From a virus: a stretch of DNA of 27,209 bases. The notes beneath the pieces are model-generated. The model saw only the letters and a program-made list of their open reading frames with translations, was not told the origin of the DNA and searched no databases. The position numbers and the translations under genes are program-made. The DNA lies in IMG/VR virus record IMGVR_UViG_3300022602_000341, positions 1 through 27,209 of that record; one strand, 5' to 3'. This document shows positions 1 through 7,930 of the stretch, piece after piece. The number at the start of each line of letters is the position of its first letter. The stretch's first letter is position 1.

Positions 1-1
1 A

Positions 2-26
2 GGGCCGAGGGACTAGCCCCCGGCCC
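2..26 (-). terminator. GC-rich hairpin, possible end of virion operon
   Basis: On the minus strand a 10-bp stem (one G-T wobble) closes a 5-nt CTAGT loop: the 5' arm is at 17-26 and the 3' arm at 2-11. It lies 8 bases past the stop codon of the last leftward virion gene, where an intrinsic terminator would be expected. The T-tract that would prove it lies beyond the window edge, so this could also be a structured intergenic spacer. Confidence 0.4.
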
Positions 27-34
27 CAACCATA

Positions 35-544
35 TTAGATTTCCTCGAAATAGACTTCCGTGGAGCAACTATAGGCTGCACCCGGAGCGGTCGCCAACCA
101 GAGGCCAAGGTAAGAACCCGAGGCCGCCGCCGGAAGAACAATGCGCTGATCCGGCGTGTAGATGCGTTCGTAAGGAACGATGACCGACACGTTGTCCGAG
201 GTCAGCGTGTTACCTACGCCGTTGATGGTTGTGACTTGGCGAGTCCACGTTGAAACCGGGGCCGTGCTGTTGCGCTTGTTGACCGGAGCCAACTGCGTAC
301 CGCCCGTGGTGGTCGTGGTCGCGGCAGTACCGCCCGATCCGGCAGCGGTTCGCAGCGCCCAACCGATGGTGAAACGAGCGTCCTGCGCCACACCCGAGGT
401 GATGGTCGGGGTGAACGTGACGCGCACCGAGTGAATCAATACCGAGGCGGTCGTTGCCGCCGTCACCTGCCAAAGATCTTGCGCGGCGTTGGTCACTGAC
501 AAGTTATTGAACGAAGCGATATACATTAAACCGTTGCCAGCCAT
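35..544 (-). CDS. Hypothetical beta-rich virion protein (169 aa)
   Basis: Not recognised. The protein is rich in Thr, Ala, Ser and Val, with almost no Lys and no catalytic-looking motif. This is the composition of phage capsid-decoration or fibre-associated beta-sandwich proteins. The start is ATG, preceded by a strong AGGAGA Shine-Dalgarno site about 5 bases upstream. It is the last leftward gene seen and lies 9 bases after the Gly-rich tip protein, so it is probably a tail appendage component or a fibre-associated protein. The position supports a virion role; the exact function is unknown. Confidence 0.75.
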   Translation of the reverse strand: MAGNGLMYIASFNNLSVTNAAQDLWQVTAATTASVLIHSVRVTFTPTITSGVAQDARFTIGWALRTAAGSGGTAATTTTTGGTQLAPVNKRNSTAPVSTWTRQVTTINGVGNTLTSDNVSVIVPYERIYTPDQRIVLPAAASGSYLGLWLATAPGAAYSCSTEVYFEEI

Positions 545-553
545 GTCATTCTC

Positions 554-1204
554 CTAGATTGCAATGAGTCGATTGGATTGATAGTACATCAGAGCGGTCG
601 TGCCGCCGCTTGTGGTGTAAGTGTACGTCACCTGCCCCGGAGCGCCGTTACCGCCGTTGCCTGCGGAGGTGTTCTGCCACGCCGCGCCGCCACCGCCGGG
701 GGTTGTACCCACGCCGCCTGCGGTTGTCTGGTCGCCGCCGCCATTGGGAGCGCCGGGGCCGTTGGAATTAACCGTACCCGCATAGACGTTGCCGATTGTG
801 GCGACCGCAGCGGGGGTTGCTGTTCCGGTACTTGTGGCGACCGCCGCAGTCGGCGCTGTTCCCAGAATCGGGCCACCTGGCCCTGCCGCACAACTGAGGG
901 CGATTGTTCCGCTTGTGACTGTGCCAGTACAGGTTGTTGCGGCAAGAGCGGGAGCGCCGGGGCCGTCAGTACCCGTTCGCCCGAGGCCACCCACGACAAT
1001 GGTGTGAGTGAACACCGTACCGGGGGTACACGCAACCGTCTGGGTGATGTACGGGCCAGAGCCACCGGAAGAGCCGACGTTACCTGCCGTGTCACGCGCA
1101 CCGCCGCCGCCTGCACCCCACAACTGAATGGTGACGGCAGTGGTGTTGGCCGGTGCCGTGTCCGTACCGGATGTGTTGAACGGGCCGTGAACGACGGTAG
1201 GCAT
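554..1204 (-). CDS. Glycine-rich tail appendage/tip protein
   Basis: A 216-aa protein dominated by Gly, Thr, Ala and Ser. Around residues 26-75 it has the pattern of the phage glycine-rich domain family: a hydrophobic strand then WGAGGGG, a GSSGGSGPY segment, and TIVVGGLGRTG. Several further Gly-rich loops follow (NGGGD, PGGGGAAW). Related polyglycine domains sit at fibre tips and make the receptor contact in some phages, for example S16 gp38. Its stop-start junction with the upstream 760-aa fibre gene is TAATG, suggesting translational coupling and joint assembly. The role is inferred from composition and position; the family call is fairly good. Confidence 0.75.
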   Translation of the reverse strand: MPTVVHGPFNTSGTDTAPANTTAVTIQLWGAGGGGARDTAGNVGSSGGSGPYITQTVACTPGTVFTHTIVVGGLGRTGTDGPGAPALAATTCTGTVTSGTIALSCAAGPGGPILGTAPTAAVATSTGTATPAAVATIGNVYAGTVNSNGPGAPNGGGDQTTAGGVGTTPGGGGAAWQNTSAGNGGNGAPGQVTYTYTTSGGTTALMYYQSNRLIAI

Positions 1205-3486
1205 TACGTCGTGACCTGCTGCAACTGCGTGTTAGTCAGCGCGTAGTTGAAGTAACTGAACGAGCGGATGTGACCGTTCAACGGGTTGTCAAACTGCCCC
1301 AAATACAACTGCGTTGCCGCCGGGAGTGATGCGTTAGCCACCGAGTAAACAGTCCCTGCGCTGACGCATAGAGACTGATTGCCCACCGTCCATGTGGATG
1401 CGGTTTTGTAGACGGTGTTGTCCAAAAGCGTATTGCCAATCGCCGCAACGGACGGCCCTGCCGTACCCTGCTGGAGCGTTGAGATGCCGTTGTTGTAGGC
1501 AACGAATTGCCCGATGCGAACGGTTGACGTGCCGTTGTTGAACGAAAAGATGCCCGGGTAAATGGTTTCTGTTGATTGGATTCCGTTGGTATCAAACTGA
1601 ATAACGACGCTACCCGCCGTTGAACTGTACCAAGGGATGCTCGCTATCGTCAGAGACTCATTGTTCCTAGTCACCGCCGTCGTGGTGGTTGGGATGTAGG
1701 AGGTGGCAAAACCGCCTGCCTCGCATTGAGCGCCCCAAACATAAATTGCCGCCGCACCCGATCCTGTAAAAAGACGTTGCACTCCGTCTGGTGACGACCC
1801 TATGTAAAATGTGCCGTTGGCTACGGTGTTTGTAGTCAACGTAAAAATTACGCGGAACCATCCGTTGCCGACGTTGACGGCACTAGACGCCATATTTGTA
1901 AACGTGCCGCCCAAAATTGTTGGAGCCGTGACAACAGCGCCCGTAGTCAGGTTGAACGATGTCCACGCATCGTTTGCGCTTGTGTTGTCGTTATACTGAA
2001 TGTAGGCGTAACTTCTACCCGATGCTTTGATATAGCAAGTCAAAGCAATTGCTGTAGACGCAGAAACAGTTGTCGCCCCGTACACCGCGTGTTGCGCGTT
2101 AACCGATGTATCTTCCGAAATCAACGATGCAGTTGTTGTGCCGTCTGGTGCTGTACTTGAATTTACAGCGGTTGTTGCGCCGGTTTGTGTCCAACCGTTT
2201 GTGCCGCCAACTGCGGTTGACCAAAGAACCGTGTTCGTCCTTCCTTCCTCAATCAGCAAGCCCTTGGGGGCGCAGACGGTTTGCGGAGTTGAGGTGGTGG
2301 CGAGGTAGGGCAACTGAGCCGATGACACGCTAACTTGTGCGCCCCAAACACCCACGCTTTGTGCCGACGTTGAAGCGCCGTAGAAGTTCATGTACATCAC
2401 AAAATGCGGGTTCGGACTGGAAGCAGTTGTTGTGGTAGGCCATGAGGCCAAATACCATCCATTCCCAACGGGCGTAAGCGTTCCGGTGGAAATAGTCCCC
2501 GCCAACAAATTGACAGTAACAGGGGATATTCCAACAGCGCCAATGTTTTCAAGATAAAGAAGTCCGTTGCCCACTAATTGCTGAAGGTATACAGACATCA
2601 CATACGCAGTTCCTACGGGAACAGAAACGGGTGTTCCTTGCACTATGTAAGAATTTTGTCCAACAGTATTCGTAATTGTTGACGCGGTGTACGTTCCATC
2701 CGGCGCTTGCAGCGTATTTGGATAAACCGTTGTATGGGAGTTACTCCACGCTGCATTGTTAAATTGTTGCGAATACGACAACCAATTCTGCTGCAACACG
2801 TTGCCCGGATCGTAGTCGAACCGAGGGCCGTAGACGGCAGCAGAGGTCGTGGGCGTGTAGGTGGTGGCGGTGGGGCTTTGTTCTAACTGAGCGCCCCAAA
2901 TGTACAAAGATGCGCCGATTGGCAGCGTTCCATTGCCACCCAAGGTAAACCAAAGCGGCGCAGTTGTCGTAACAACCGTAAATGTCAGGGTGACGCGCTG
3001 CCATGTGTTTGACGTGGTAAACGTCTTTACCGCATCGTAGCCAGAACCGGCGTTATAGTAAATCGACAACTGCGACGTGATTGGCGTGCCCGAAGAAAGA
3101 ACATACAACGACAACGTGTAAGTCTGACCAACCGTCAGCAGTCCTGTCACAACCTGAAACAAAACGGCGTTGGCGTTTGATGAGACAAATATGTAAGACA
3201 ACGTGCCGTCAGGAGCAACGACGTTAGTTGTTAACGCTGCGACGCCGCCAGACGCAACCCACGCCGCATTATTGAACGTGTTGCTGTACGTCAGCAAATT
3301 GCTCGGCGCATACGCCACCAACCCCTGCGAGTTGTACAGCGTGCCAATAGTACCCCGACTGAACGTCGATCCGGGCGGCAGAGCGCCTCCACCACCCGTG
3401 GTGAAGTCCTGCGTAAACACAGGAGCAGGCTGCGAGTTATACCGCCGCCGACGCTCTGCCTTGTAGCCCAGATAACGTACCGTCAC
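1204..3486 (-). CDS. Tail fibre/spike with three carbohydrate-binding-like modules and a C-terminal LamG-like domain
   Basis: A 760-aa protein with a GTG start that overlaps the previous stop as GTGA, preceded by GGGAG/AAGG. A short N-terminal section (1-60) includes a Gly/Pro stretch. Three related modules follow at about 63-210, 235-395 and 418-600. Each opens with an S/T..FNNAAW- or NGW-type strand, has a 'APDGT' turn, and ends with a [IV]WGAQ strand followed by a Y.PTT-like segment. A 'GLLIEEGRTN' linker near 409-418 is typical of phage fibres. Residues 608-760 look like a concanavalin/LamG fold (SVVIQF, GHIRSFSYFNYALTNTQL). The protein probably binds host surface glycans. No hydrolase motif is recognised, so depolymerase activity is not claimed. 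Confidence 0.85.
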   Translation of the reverse strand: MTVRYLGYKAERRRRYNSQPAPVFTQDFTTGGGGALPPGSTFSRGTIGTLYNSQGLVAYAPSNLLTYSNTFNNAAWVASGGVAALTTNVVAPDGTLSYIFVSSNANAVLFQVVTGLLTVGQTYTLSLYVLSSGTPITSQLSIYYNAGSGYDAVKTFTTSNTWQRVTLTFTVVTTTAPLWFTLGGNGTLPIGASLYIWGAQLEQSPTATTYTPTTSAAVYGPRFDYDPGNVLQQNWLSYSQQFNNAAWSNSHTTVYPNTLQAPDGTYTASTITNTVGQNSYIVQGTPVSVPVGTAYVMSVYLQQLVGNGLLYLENIGAVGISPVTVNLLAGTISTGTLTPVGNGWYLASWPTTTTASSPNPHFVMYMNFYGASTSAQSVGVWGAQVSVSSAQLPYLATTSTPQTVCAPKGLLIEEGRTNTVLWSTAVGGTNGWTQTGATTAVNSSTAPDGTTTASLISEDTSVNAQHAVYGATTVSASTAIALTCYIKASGRSYAYIQYNDNTSANDAWTSFNLTTGAVVTAPTILGGTFTNMASSAVNVGNGWFRVIFTLTTNTVANGTFYIGSSPDGVQRLFTGSGAAAIYVWGAQCEAGGFATSYIPTTTTAVTRNNESLTIASIPWYSSTAGSVVIQFDTNGIQSTETIYPGIFSFNNGTSTVRIGQFVAYNNGISTLQQGTAGPSVAAIGNTLLDNTVYKTASTWTVGNQSLCVSAGTVYSVANASLPAATQLYLGQFDNPLNGHIRSFSYFNYALTNTQLQQVTT

Positions 3487-3797
3487 ACGCCTTCTCCCAA
3501 GGTGGCGTAGAGAGTGCCGCCAGCAGCGGCTGCGATCACGGCGATGTACGTCGTGCCCTGCGGCGTCGTGAACACTTCAACGTCGCCGGGAGGCAGCGGC
3601 AAACTGGTTGAGACCGAAGCCGTCACCGTGTTGTTACCGCCAAACGCAACAAACACCGTGCTGGACGATGAGTTATGCACGCGCACCTGGTTGCCCGTCG
3701 TGCCAAACACCGCGCCCAACGCGACGTTGGCACTCGTGTTGCTGATCGCCACGTTGACCGTGTTGGCCTGTGGCAAAAACGCGCCTGTCAGAGCCAT
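3483..3797 (-). CDS. Small beta-sandwich virion protein (104 aa)
   Basis: Not recognised at family level. It is a short beta-rich protein, with alternating Val/Thr/Ser strands, an 'NQVRVHNSSSSTVFVAFGG' pattern and 'LPPGDVEVF' in the second half. Small proteins of this kind recur beside phage fibre and capsid genes and often behave as decoration or fibre-anchor subunits. The start is ATG at a TAATG junction with the upstream gene, with AAGGGGA about 8 bases before it. It overlaps the fibre gene downstream by 4 bases (GTGA), so it is translated in the same unit as the fibre. Confidence 0.7.
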   Translation of the reverse strand: MALTGAFLPQANTVNVAISNTSANVALGAVFGTTGNQVRVHNSSSSTVFVAFGGNNTVTASVSTSLPLPPGDVEVFTTPQGTTYIAVIAAAAGGTLYATLGEGV

Positions 3798-4147
3798 TAG
3801 TAATTCCCCTTCTGATCGCTGGACGAACCTAAGAACACGCCCTTCATCGAGCCGAACACCTGCGAGCGGTTGCAGGACGGGTTGATCGACTGGCGGTTGT
3901 CATCCGAACGAGTCTTACTCTTTTTCGGGCCGCTGCTGGCTTCAATCAGGATGCCCTTACGAATGTCGGGCGTCAGTTTCTGAAACTGACTGTAGTCGTG
4001 AACGAACTGCGTGTTGAACAGAGCGCGATTGCTCGTCGGCTCCTTCCACCGCAGCACCGTGCCGCCGCTGACGCGCAGAGCCTGCTTCCGGCTCATCTCG
4101 CCAATAGCGCCTTCCATCGACTCCGTAGACTTAACTTTCCGTACCAT
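3797..4147 (-). CDS. Hypothetical basic protein (116 aa)
   Basis: Not recognised. The frame is open from 4204, but the ATG at 4147 is chosen: GGAGG lies 5 bases upstream, and the longer version would start deep inside the preceding membrane-protein gene without a comparable site. The product starts MVRKVKSTESMEG, is Lys/Arg/Ser-rich and soluble, and has a central 'TVLRWKEPTSNRALFNTQFVHDYSQF' type section. It overlaps the holin-like gene by 17 bases and the next gene by one base (TAATG). It may be a minor virion or lysis-timing protein; no function is claimed. Confidence 0.65.
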   Translation of the reverse strand: MVRKVKSTESMEGAIGEMSRKQALRVSGGTVLRWKEPTSNRALFNTQFVHDYSQFQKLTPDIRKGILIEASSGPKKSKTRSDDNRQSINPSCNRSQVFGSMKGVFLGSSSDQKGNY

Positions 4148-4358
4148 TGCCGCCTCCAGTCCTGCGGTCTGTGGCAAGCACAGGCAGGAAAATGATGAGT
4201 CCAAACCCCGCCGCCGTGGCTACCGCAACAGGCGTACCGAGGTACATTGCCCAGCAGAATAGCCCGAAAACCATGACGAGGCATACCATAGTCATCACAC
4301 GAACCGCAAGGATGCGGGTCGCCGCGTGAATCACCGTCAACAGTTCAACACCGTCCAT
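4131..4358 (-). CDS. Small two-helix membrane protein, holin-like
   Basis: A 75-aa protein. Two hydrophobic helices are visible at about residues 20-40 (VMTMVCLVMVFGLFCWAMYL) and 44-61 (VAVATAAGFGLIIFLPVL), followed by a short polar tail (TDRRTGGGNGTES). Size, two-helix topology and position after the virion genes fit a holin, but no endolysin or spanin is nearby in the window, so it could be another small membrane protein. The frame extends to a GTG at 4364. The ATG at 4358 is preferred because AAGGGG then stands about 6 bases upstream rather than touching the start codon. Confidence 0.65.
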   Translation of the reverse strand: MDGVELLTVIHAATRILAVRVMTMVCLVMVFGLFCWAMYLGTPVAVATAAGFGLIIFLPVLATDRRTGGGNGTES

Positions 4359-4367
4359 AAACACCCC

Positions 4368-4559
4368 TTATATATCGCTTACCGACTCGTTCAGATCCTC
4401 AAAACCTGAACCCATAGCGCCCGACTTGCGGCGCTGCATCAAATCCTGGAACTTGACCCAGCGATCAAACGCCTTCAGTTTGTCCTCAAAGTTGTCAGCC
4501 GACTTCATCAGCGTCTGAATCAACTTCCGGCCTTCTTCCAGATCGTCTTGCTTAGCCAT
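4368..4559 (-). CDS. Small helical protein (63 aa)
   Basis: Not recognised. The protein is highly charged and predicted helical (DDLEEGRKLIQTLMKSADNFEDKLKAFDRWVKFQDLMQRR), with a flexible acidic C-terminus. The start ATG overlaps the stop of the 676-aa gene as TAATG, so translation is probably coupled. Similar short helical proteins sit between ejection-protein and lysis genes in many podoviruses, where they may be chaperones or minor virion parts. That comparison is positional only. Confidence 0.65.
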   Translation of the reverse strand: MAKQDDLEEGRKLIQTLMKSADNFEDKLKAFDRWVKFQDLMQRRKSGAMGSGFEDLNESVSDI

Positions 4560-6589
4560 TAGAACATCCCAAAGAGTTTTTCGGCACCGAACGCGCCTGC
4601 GCCCATGCCTGAATACTTGGCGGCAAGTTTGACCAAGTTCTTGTTCCGCTCCGATGCGTCTTGGATCTTAGCGATCTGCTGCAACTCGCGCGTCATTTGT
4701 TGGATTTGTTCATCCTTCATAGCGCCGCTTTTGCTTACGTTAGGCACGAGGTCGTACCAATCCTGAAGCATCGCCTGCCCAGTCTTGCCCGACAGCGCTT
4801 GTTGAACTTTCCGCAAAACACCGACGCGATCTTCGCCCATCTTCTTGATTTGAGTGCCAAACCGCTTGACCGCTTCGTGGCTTGCCTTGGCAATAGCAAC
4901 TTGGGTCTTGATGTCATTGGCATTGATGGCAAGACCGTCAACATACGTCAGCGCCTTTTCAAACGCTTGTGGCGACGCTTGTCCAAGCCAGTTCTGTTCG
5001 GTCAGCCATTTTACGGCTTGTTCCGGGCCTTTGCCTTTGAGCGAGTTCGATATGTACCGCTCAGCCAGGGTATTGGCGGTCTGTTCGCCAACAACCTCAA
5101 CTAACGCTTGATACGATTCCTGGCTCGCAAACAATTTTTTGGGGTCGCTGTTGAACTTCCACCGAGCAGGACCGCCCGGTTCAAGCGCAGGAAGTTTCTT
5201 CGCTCCAATGGTGTCCATGACGCGGCGCATATCCCGAGCGGCCTCTTTGTAAGGCGCACGGGGGTATGTCTTGCCTGTGTACTTCTCAATCGCTTCGATC
5301 AGACTTTCGCGGTAGTCGATGATTTCTTGGATCTTGTTCTTGCTGCCAGAACTCTTTCTGATCCGTTCGATCTCAGCGCCCGCTTCTTCGATCTCATTTT
5401 GCAGCGTCTTTGCCGTCACCGGGATTCTTCGACCGATGCCGGGAATCTCTCGACCGCGAATACGCTCGTAACTGGATTCAATAAACGACTTTTCGCTCTG
5501 AGACGGCGCAAACTTAGGGACAGGCTCGCCCGGACGAGGTTCTCGTCTCAACAAACGCACATCAAGTTTGCGACGCCACTCTCTGCCGACCGTCGATCCC
5601 CAGAAACCGCCGGGATTCTGCTGCTGACGGGAGTCCAGTTCGGTCTCCCAGTCCTGAATTAACGATCCGGCTTCCGCTCTGGCCTTGTCGGTCGTTGCCA
5701 GCGCTTCTGTGATGACCCTGTTTGCTGTTGCCGGAAGCGTCTCGCCCGCAGGCGTCGAAATGTTGTCGGCAACAGGGAATCCTTCGCCATGCTTTTTGGC
5801 GACCAGATCGTGAGCGTATTGCTCTGCTTGTTGCTTCAGCGCTTCCGCTTTTGCTTCAGCCTTAGAAGCCTGCGTAAAGTAAACGCCCTGAGCCTGCTTA
5901 GCGCCTTCTTGAGCGGTCGTGACTTCAGATTCGGCTTTGCGAACCGCCCCGCGCGTCGATTCGATCAGGCCCGATAACTTCGACGGCGCTTTCAGTACCT
6001 GAGAGCCTTTTTTCAACAAACTTGGGGTCATAAACGATGCGCCGATTTCAGCGCCCGTTTCGGTAAACAACTGACCCTTTTGAAACGACGATTTGTCGTT
6101 GTATTGCTGCTTTAGATGATTGATGATTTCTTCGCGCTGAGACGCAGGCATCGCCATGAAGTTGCGAACGCCTTCATACGCTTCTTTACCGCCTTCGTAG
6201 AACTTCTTCATGCCAAACCAATCGTCCAGATACTTCTGGGCGTCTGGATTTAGCGTTCCGTCAGGCAAAACAGAGTCGGTTCCAAGGAACTTAACGACCT
6301 CCCAAGCATCTTGGGGGATCTCTTTGACCGCGCCCCAGACGCCTTTGGCCCCGCCTTTGACCGCGCCATAAGCCATGCCCGCGCCGAACTCAGCAACATC
6401 TTCTGCTCTGTCTAAAGTGCTGGGCTTGCCTGCGTCTATTGGCGGCAATTCCGGCAATCGCGCGTTGTCCTCCCACTCGCCAGTAGCCGTCGCCGCTGGA
6501 GGGGGCGGCAAGTCGCTAATATCGACGCTCGGCGCACCTGTCCGGTTCCGGCTAGAGGGAGGAGGCGGGAGATCGCTAATGTCGATCAT
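4559..6589 (-). CDS. Large internal virion/ejection-type protein (676 aa)
   Basis: No named family is recognised. The N-terminus carries two copies of a DISDLPPPP motif (residues about 3-11 and 23-31) in a Pro-rich, probably unfolded region. A Gly/Ala amphipathic segment follows (about 69-92, FGAGMAYGAVKGGAKGVWG). The rest is mostly alpha-helical, with coiled-coil-like stretches around 215-275 (AESEVTTAQEGAKQ...) and 400-450, and a C-terminal Gly/Ala tail. It is last in a run of four large helical or low-complexity genes placed after the tail hub, the usual site of podovirus internal proteins ejected with DNA. The ATG start has AAAAGG about 8 bases upstream. The role is inferred. Confidence 0.75.
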   Translation of the reverse strand: MIDISDLPPPPSSRNRTGAPSVDISDLPPPPAATATGEWEDNARLPELPPIDAGKPSTLDRAEDVAEFGAGMAYGAVKGGAKGVWGAVKEIPQDAWEVVKFLGTDSVLPDGTLNPDAQKYLDDWFGMKKFYEGGKEAYEGVRNFMAMPASQREEIINHLKQQYNDKSSFQKGQLFTETGAEIGASFMTPSLLKKGSQVLKAPSKLSGLIESTRGAVRKAESEVTTAQEGAKQAQGVYFTQASKAEAKAEALKQQAEQYAHDLVAKKHGEGFPVADNISTPAGETLPATANRVITEALATTDKARAEAGSLIQDWETELDSRQQQNPGGFWGSTVGREWRRKLDVRLLRREPRPGEPVPKFAPSQSEKSFIESSYERIRGREIPGIGRRIPVTAKTLQNEIEEAGAEIERIRKSSGSKNKIQEIIDYRESLIEAIEKYTGKTYPRAPYKEAARDMRRVMDTIGAKKLPALEPGGPARWKFNSDPKKLFASQESYQALVEVVGEQTANTLAERYISNSLKGKGPEQAVKWLTEQNWLGQASPQAFEKALTYVDGLAINANDIKTQVAIAKASHEAVKRFGTQIKKMGEDRVGVLRKVQQALSGKTGQAMLQDWYDLVPNVSKSGAMKDEQIQQMTRELQQIAKIQDASERNKNLVKLAAKYSGMGAGAFGAEKLFGMF

Positions 6590-6590
6590 T

Positions 6591-7928
6591 TCAGTTGCCT
6601 TTTACGTAACCCTGGCTTTGTAGGTAACTTTCGGCTGCTTGCACAGTCATGTTATGAGCATCTGCATACGCTTGAAGTTTTTCTTGGGTGTATGTTTTTC
6701 CCCCAGACGGTTGCTGACCGCCGCCGCTGCCGCCGCGTCTGCTCAAGCCGTATTGATCGCCAAACTCTTGCCAATACTGCGTTTTGTGATCTGCAATTTG
6801 TTGCGCGTATTCGGTCTTTTTGATCATGTGTTCAAGGGATTCTTCAATCTGAGCAATAGTTTTGCCCTGAAGTCCCGGCAACGATGCCAACTCGGCAACT
6901 TCGACCTTCTGAATACGCTGAGCGCCCGAAGTCAGACCTGCGTTTTGCGTCGCAAGGTTCTGACCCGTCATGTCCATCAAGCGCTGAGACATTTTCGCGT
7001 AATCTTGATTGAACGTCGCGCTGATCTTGTTGATGATGTCTGGCGCAAGCGGCGCAGAATCTTGCAGCCCAAGTTTGTTTTTGATGTTGTCCCAAAGCGC
7101 CTTGGCGTCTCGCAAGTCTTGCAGGTTGTTGGAAACAGAAGATGAGAACGCCTGATTATCGCTGTCTGTTTTTGCCCAACGCAGCGCCGTATTCGCTGTG
7201 CCAAGTTTGTTTCGCAGTTCCAGCGCTTCCCGACGCAGGCCAATGGTCGCTTCTTTCTCCTGCCTGTCCCGCAGTTGCTTGACAATATTTTGGTACATCG
7301 ACTCGTATTGCTTCATCAGCGTTGTCTGAGTCTTACGCTCAGCGCCGATGGCAGTCATGGCGGCATCCATCGCCGTCCGTTCAGAGTCGATGTTGTCCTT
7401 GAGCGCGTCGCGGGTGGTCTTGTAGACATCCATCGCGATCTTATGCTCGTCCATGATCTTAGAAACAGCGTTGTCGTGGGCCTCTTTGGCCTGCTGATAA
7501 CGCTTTTCGTTGCCCTGCTGGAGTGCTTCAAGGACTGAACCCTGGGCTTCAAGGGCAACATACGCATTTTTGCGGCCCAAAAAACCGCCCAAAACCGAAA
7601 CAAGCATCAGGCTGGGCGTCGCACTTTGTGCGTAGGCCGACTCATCCTTAATTGCGGGGATGTTCTGGAGTTGTTTCGTCGGATCTTCCGGCGGCTTCGG
7701 CATTTTGCCGTAAAACCCCTGAATGTTTTCCGAGGACTGATTGACAATTTTTTGTTCCCGAGCCTCTCTGGCAACCGACGTTTGATAGTCCGGCTGAGCG
7801 GCGGCGAACTGCTGTGACCCCTGCATTTCCTTCTTCGCCATGACCTCAAACGGGTCGCCGCTGCTCATCAGCGCATCGGGCAAATTCGGGTCTACGGTCG
7901 GAACTGCATCTTCTGCGTTGGTAGCCAT
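6591..7928 (-). CDS. Coiled-coil internal virion-type protein (445 aa)
   Basis: Family not recognised. An N-terminal polar segment (1-105) precedes a short hydrophobic patch (about 107-118, LMLVSVLGGFLG). A long helical coiled-coil region follows from about 120 to 260 (EALQQGNEKRYQQAKEAHDNAVSKIMDEHKI and onward), then a Gly-rich linker (GGSGGGQQPSGG). The last 35 residues form a compact helical domain (YTQEKLQAYADAHNMTVQAAESYLQSQ). Length, helical content and its place among the internal-protein genes suggest an ejection or core protein. The ATG is preceded by a G-rich Shine-Dalgarno site, 2 bases after the upstream stop. Confidence 0.75.
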   Translation of the reverse strand: MATNAEDAVPTVDPNLPDALMSSGDPFEVMAKKEMQGSQQFAAAQPDYQTSVAREAREQKIVNQSSENIQGFYGKMPKPPEDPTKQLQNIPAIKDESAYAQSATPSLMLVSVLGGFLGRKNAYVALEAQGSVLEALQQGNEKRYQQAKEAHDNAVSKIMDEHKIAMDVYKTTRDALKDNIDSERTAMDAAMTAIGAERKTQTTLMKQYESMYQNIVKQLRDRQEKEATIGLRREALELRNKLGTANTALRWAKTDSDNQAFSSSVSNNLQDLRDAKALWDNIKNKLGLQDSAPLAPDIINKISATFNQDYAKMSQRLMDMTGQNLATQNAGLTSGAQRIQKVEVAELASLPGLQGKTIAQIEESLEHMIKKTEYAQQIADHKTQYWQEFGDQYGLSRRGGSGGGQQPSGGKTYTQEKLQAYADAHNMTVQAAESYLQSQGYVKGN

Positions 7929-7930
7929 GA

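Noticed and set aside
578-1246. Plus-strand frame (222 aa) opposite the Gly-rich protein
   Set aside because: It is a Cys/Arg-rich shadow caused by GC-rich Gly/Ala codons on the minus strand.
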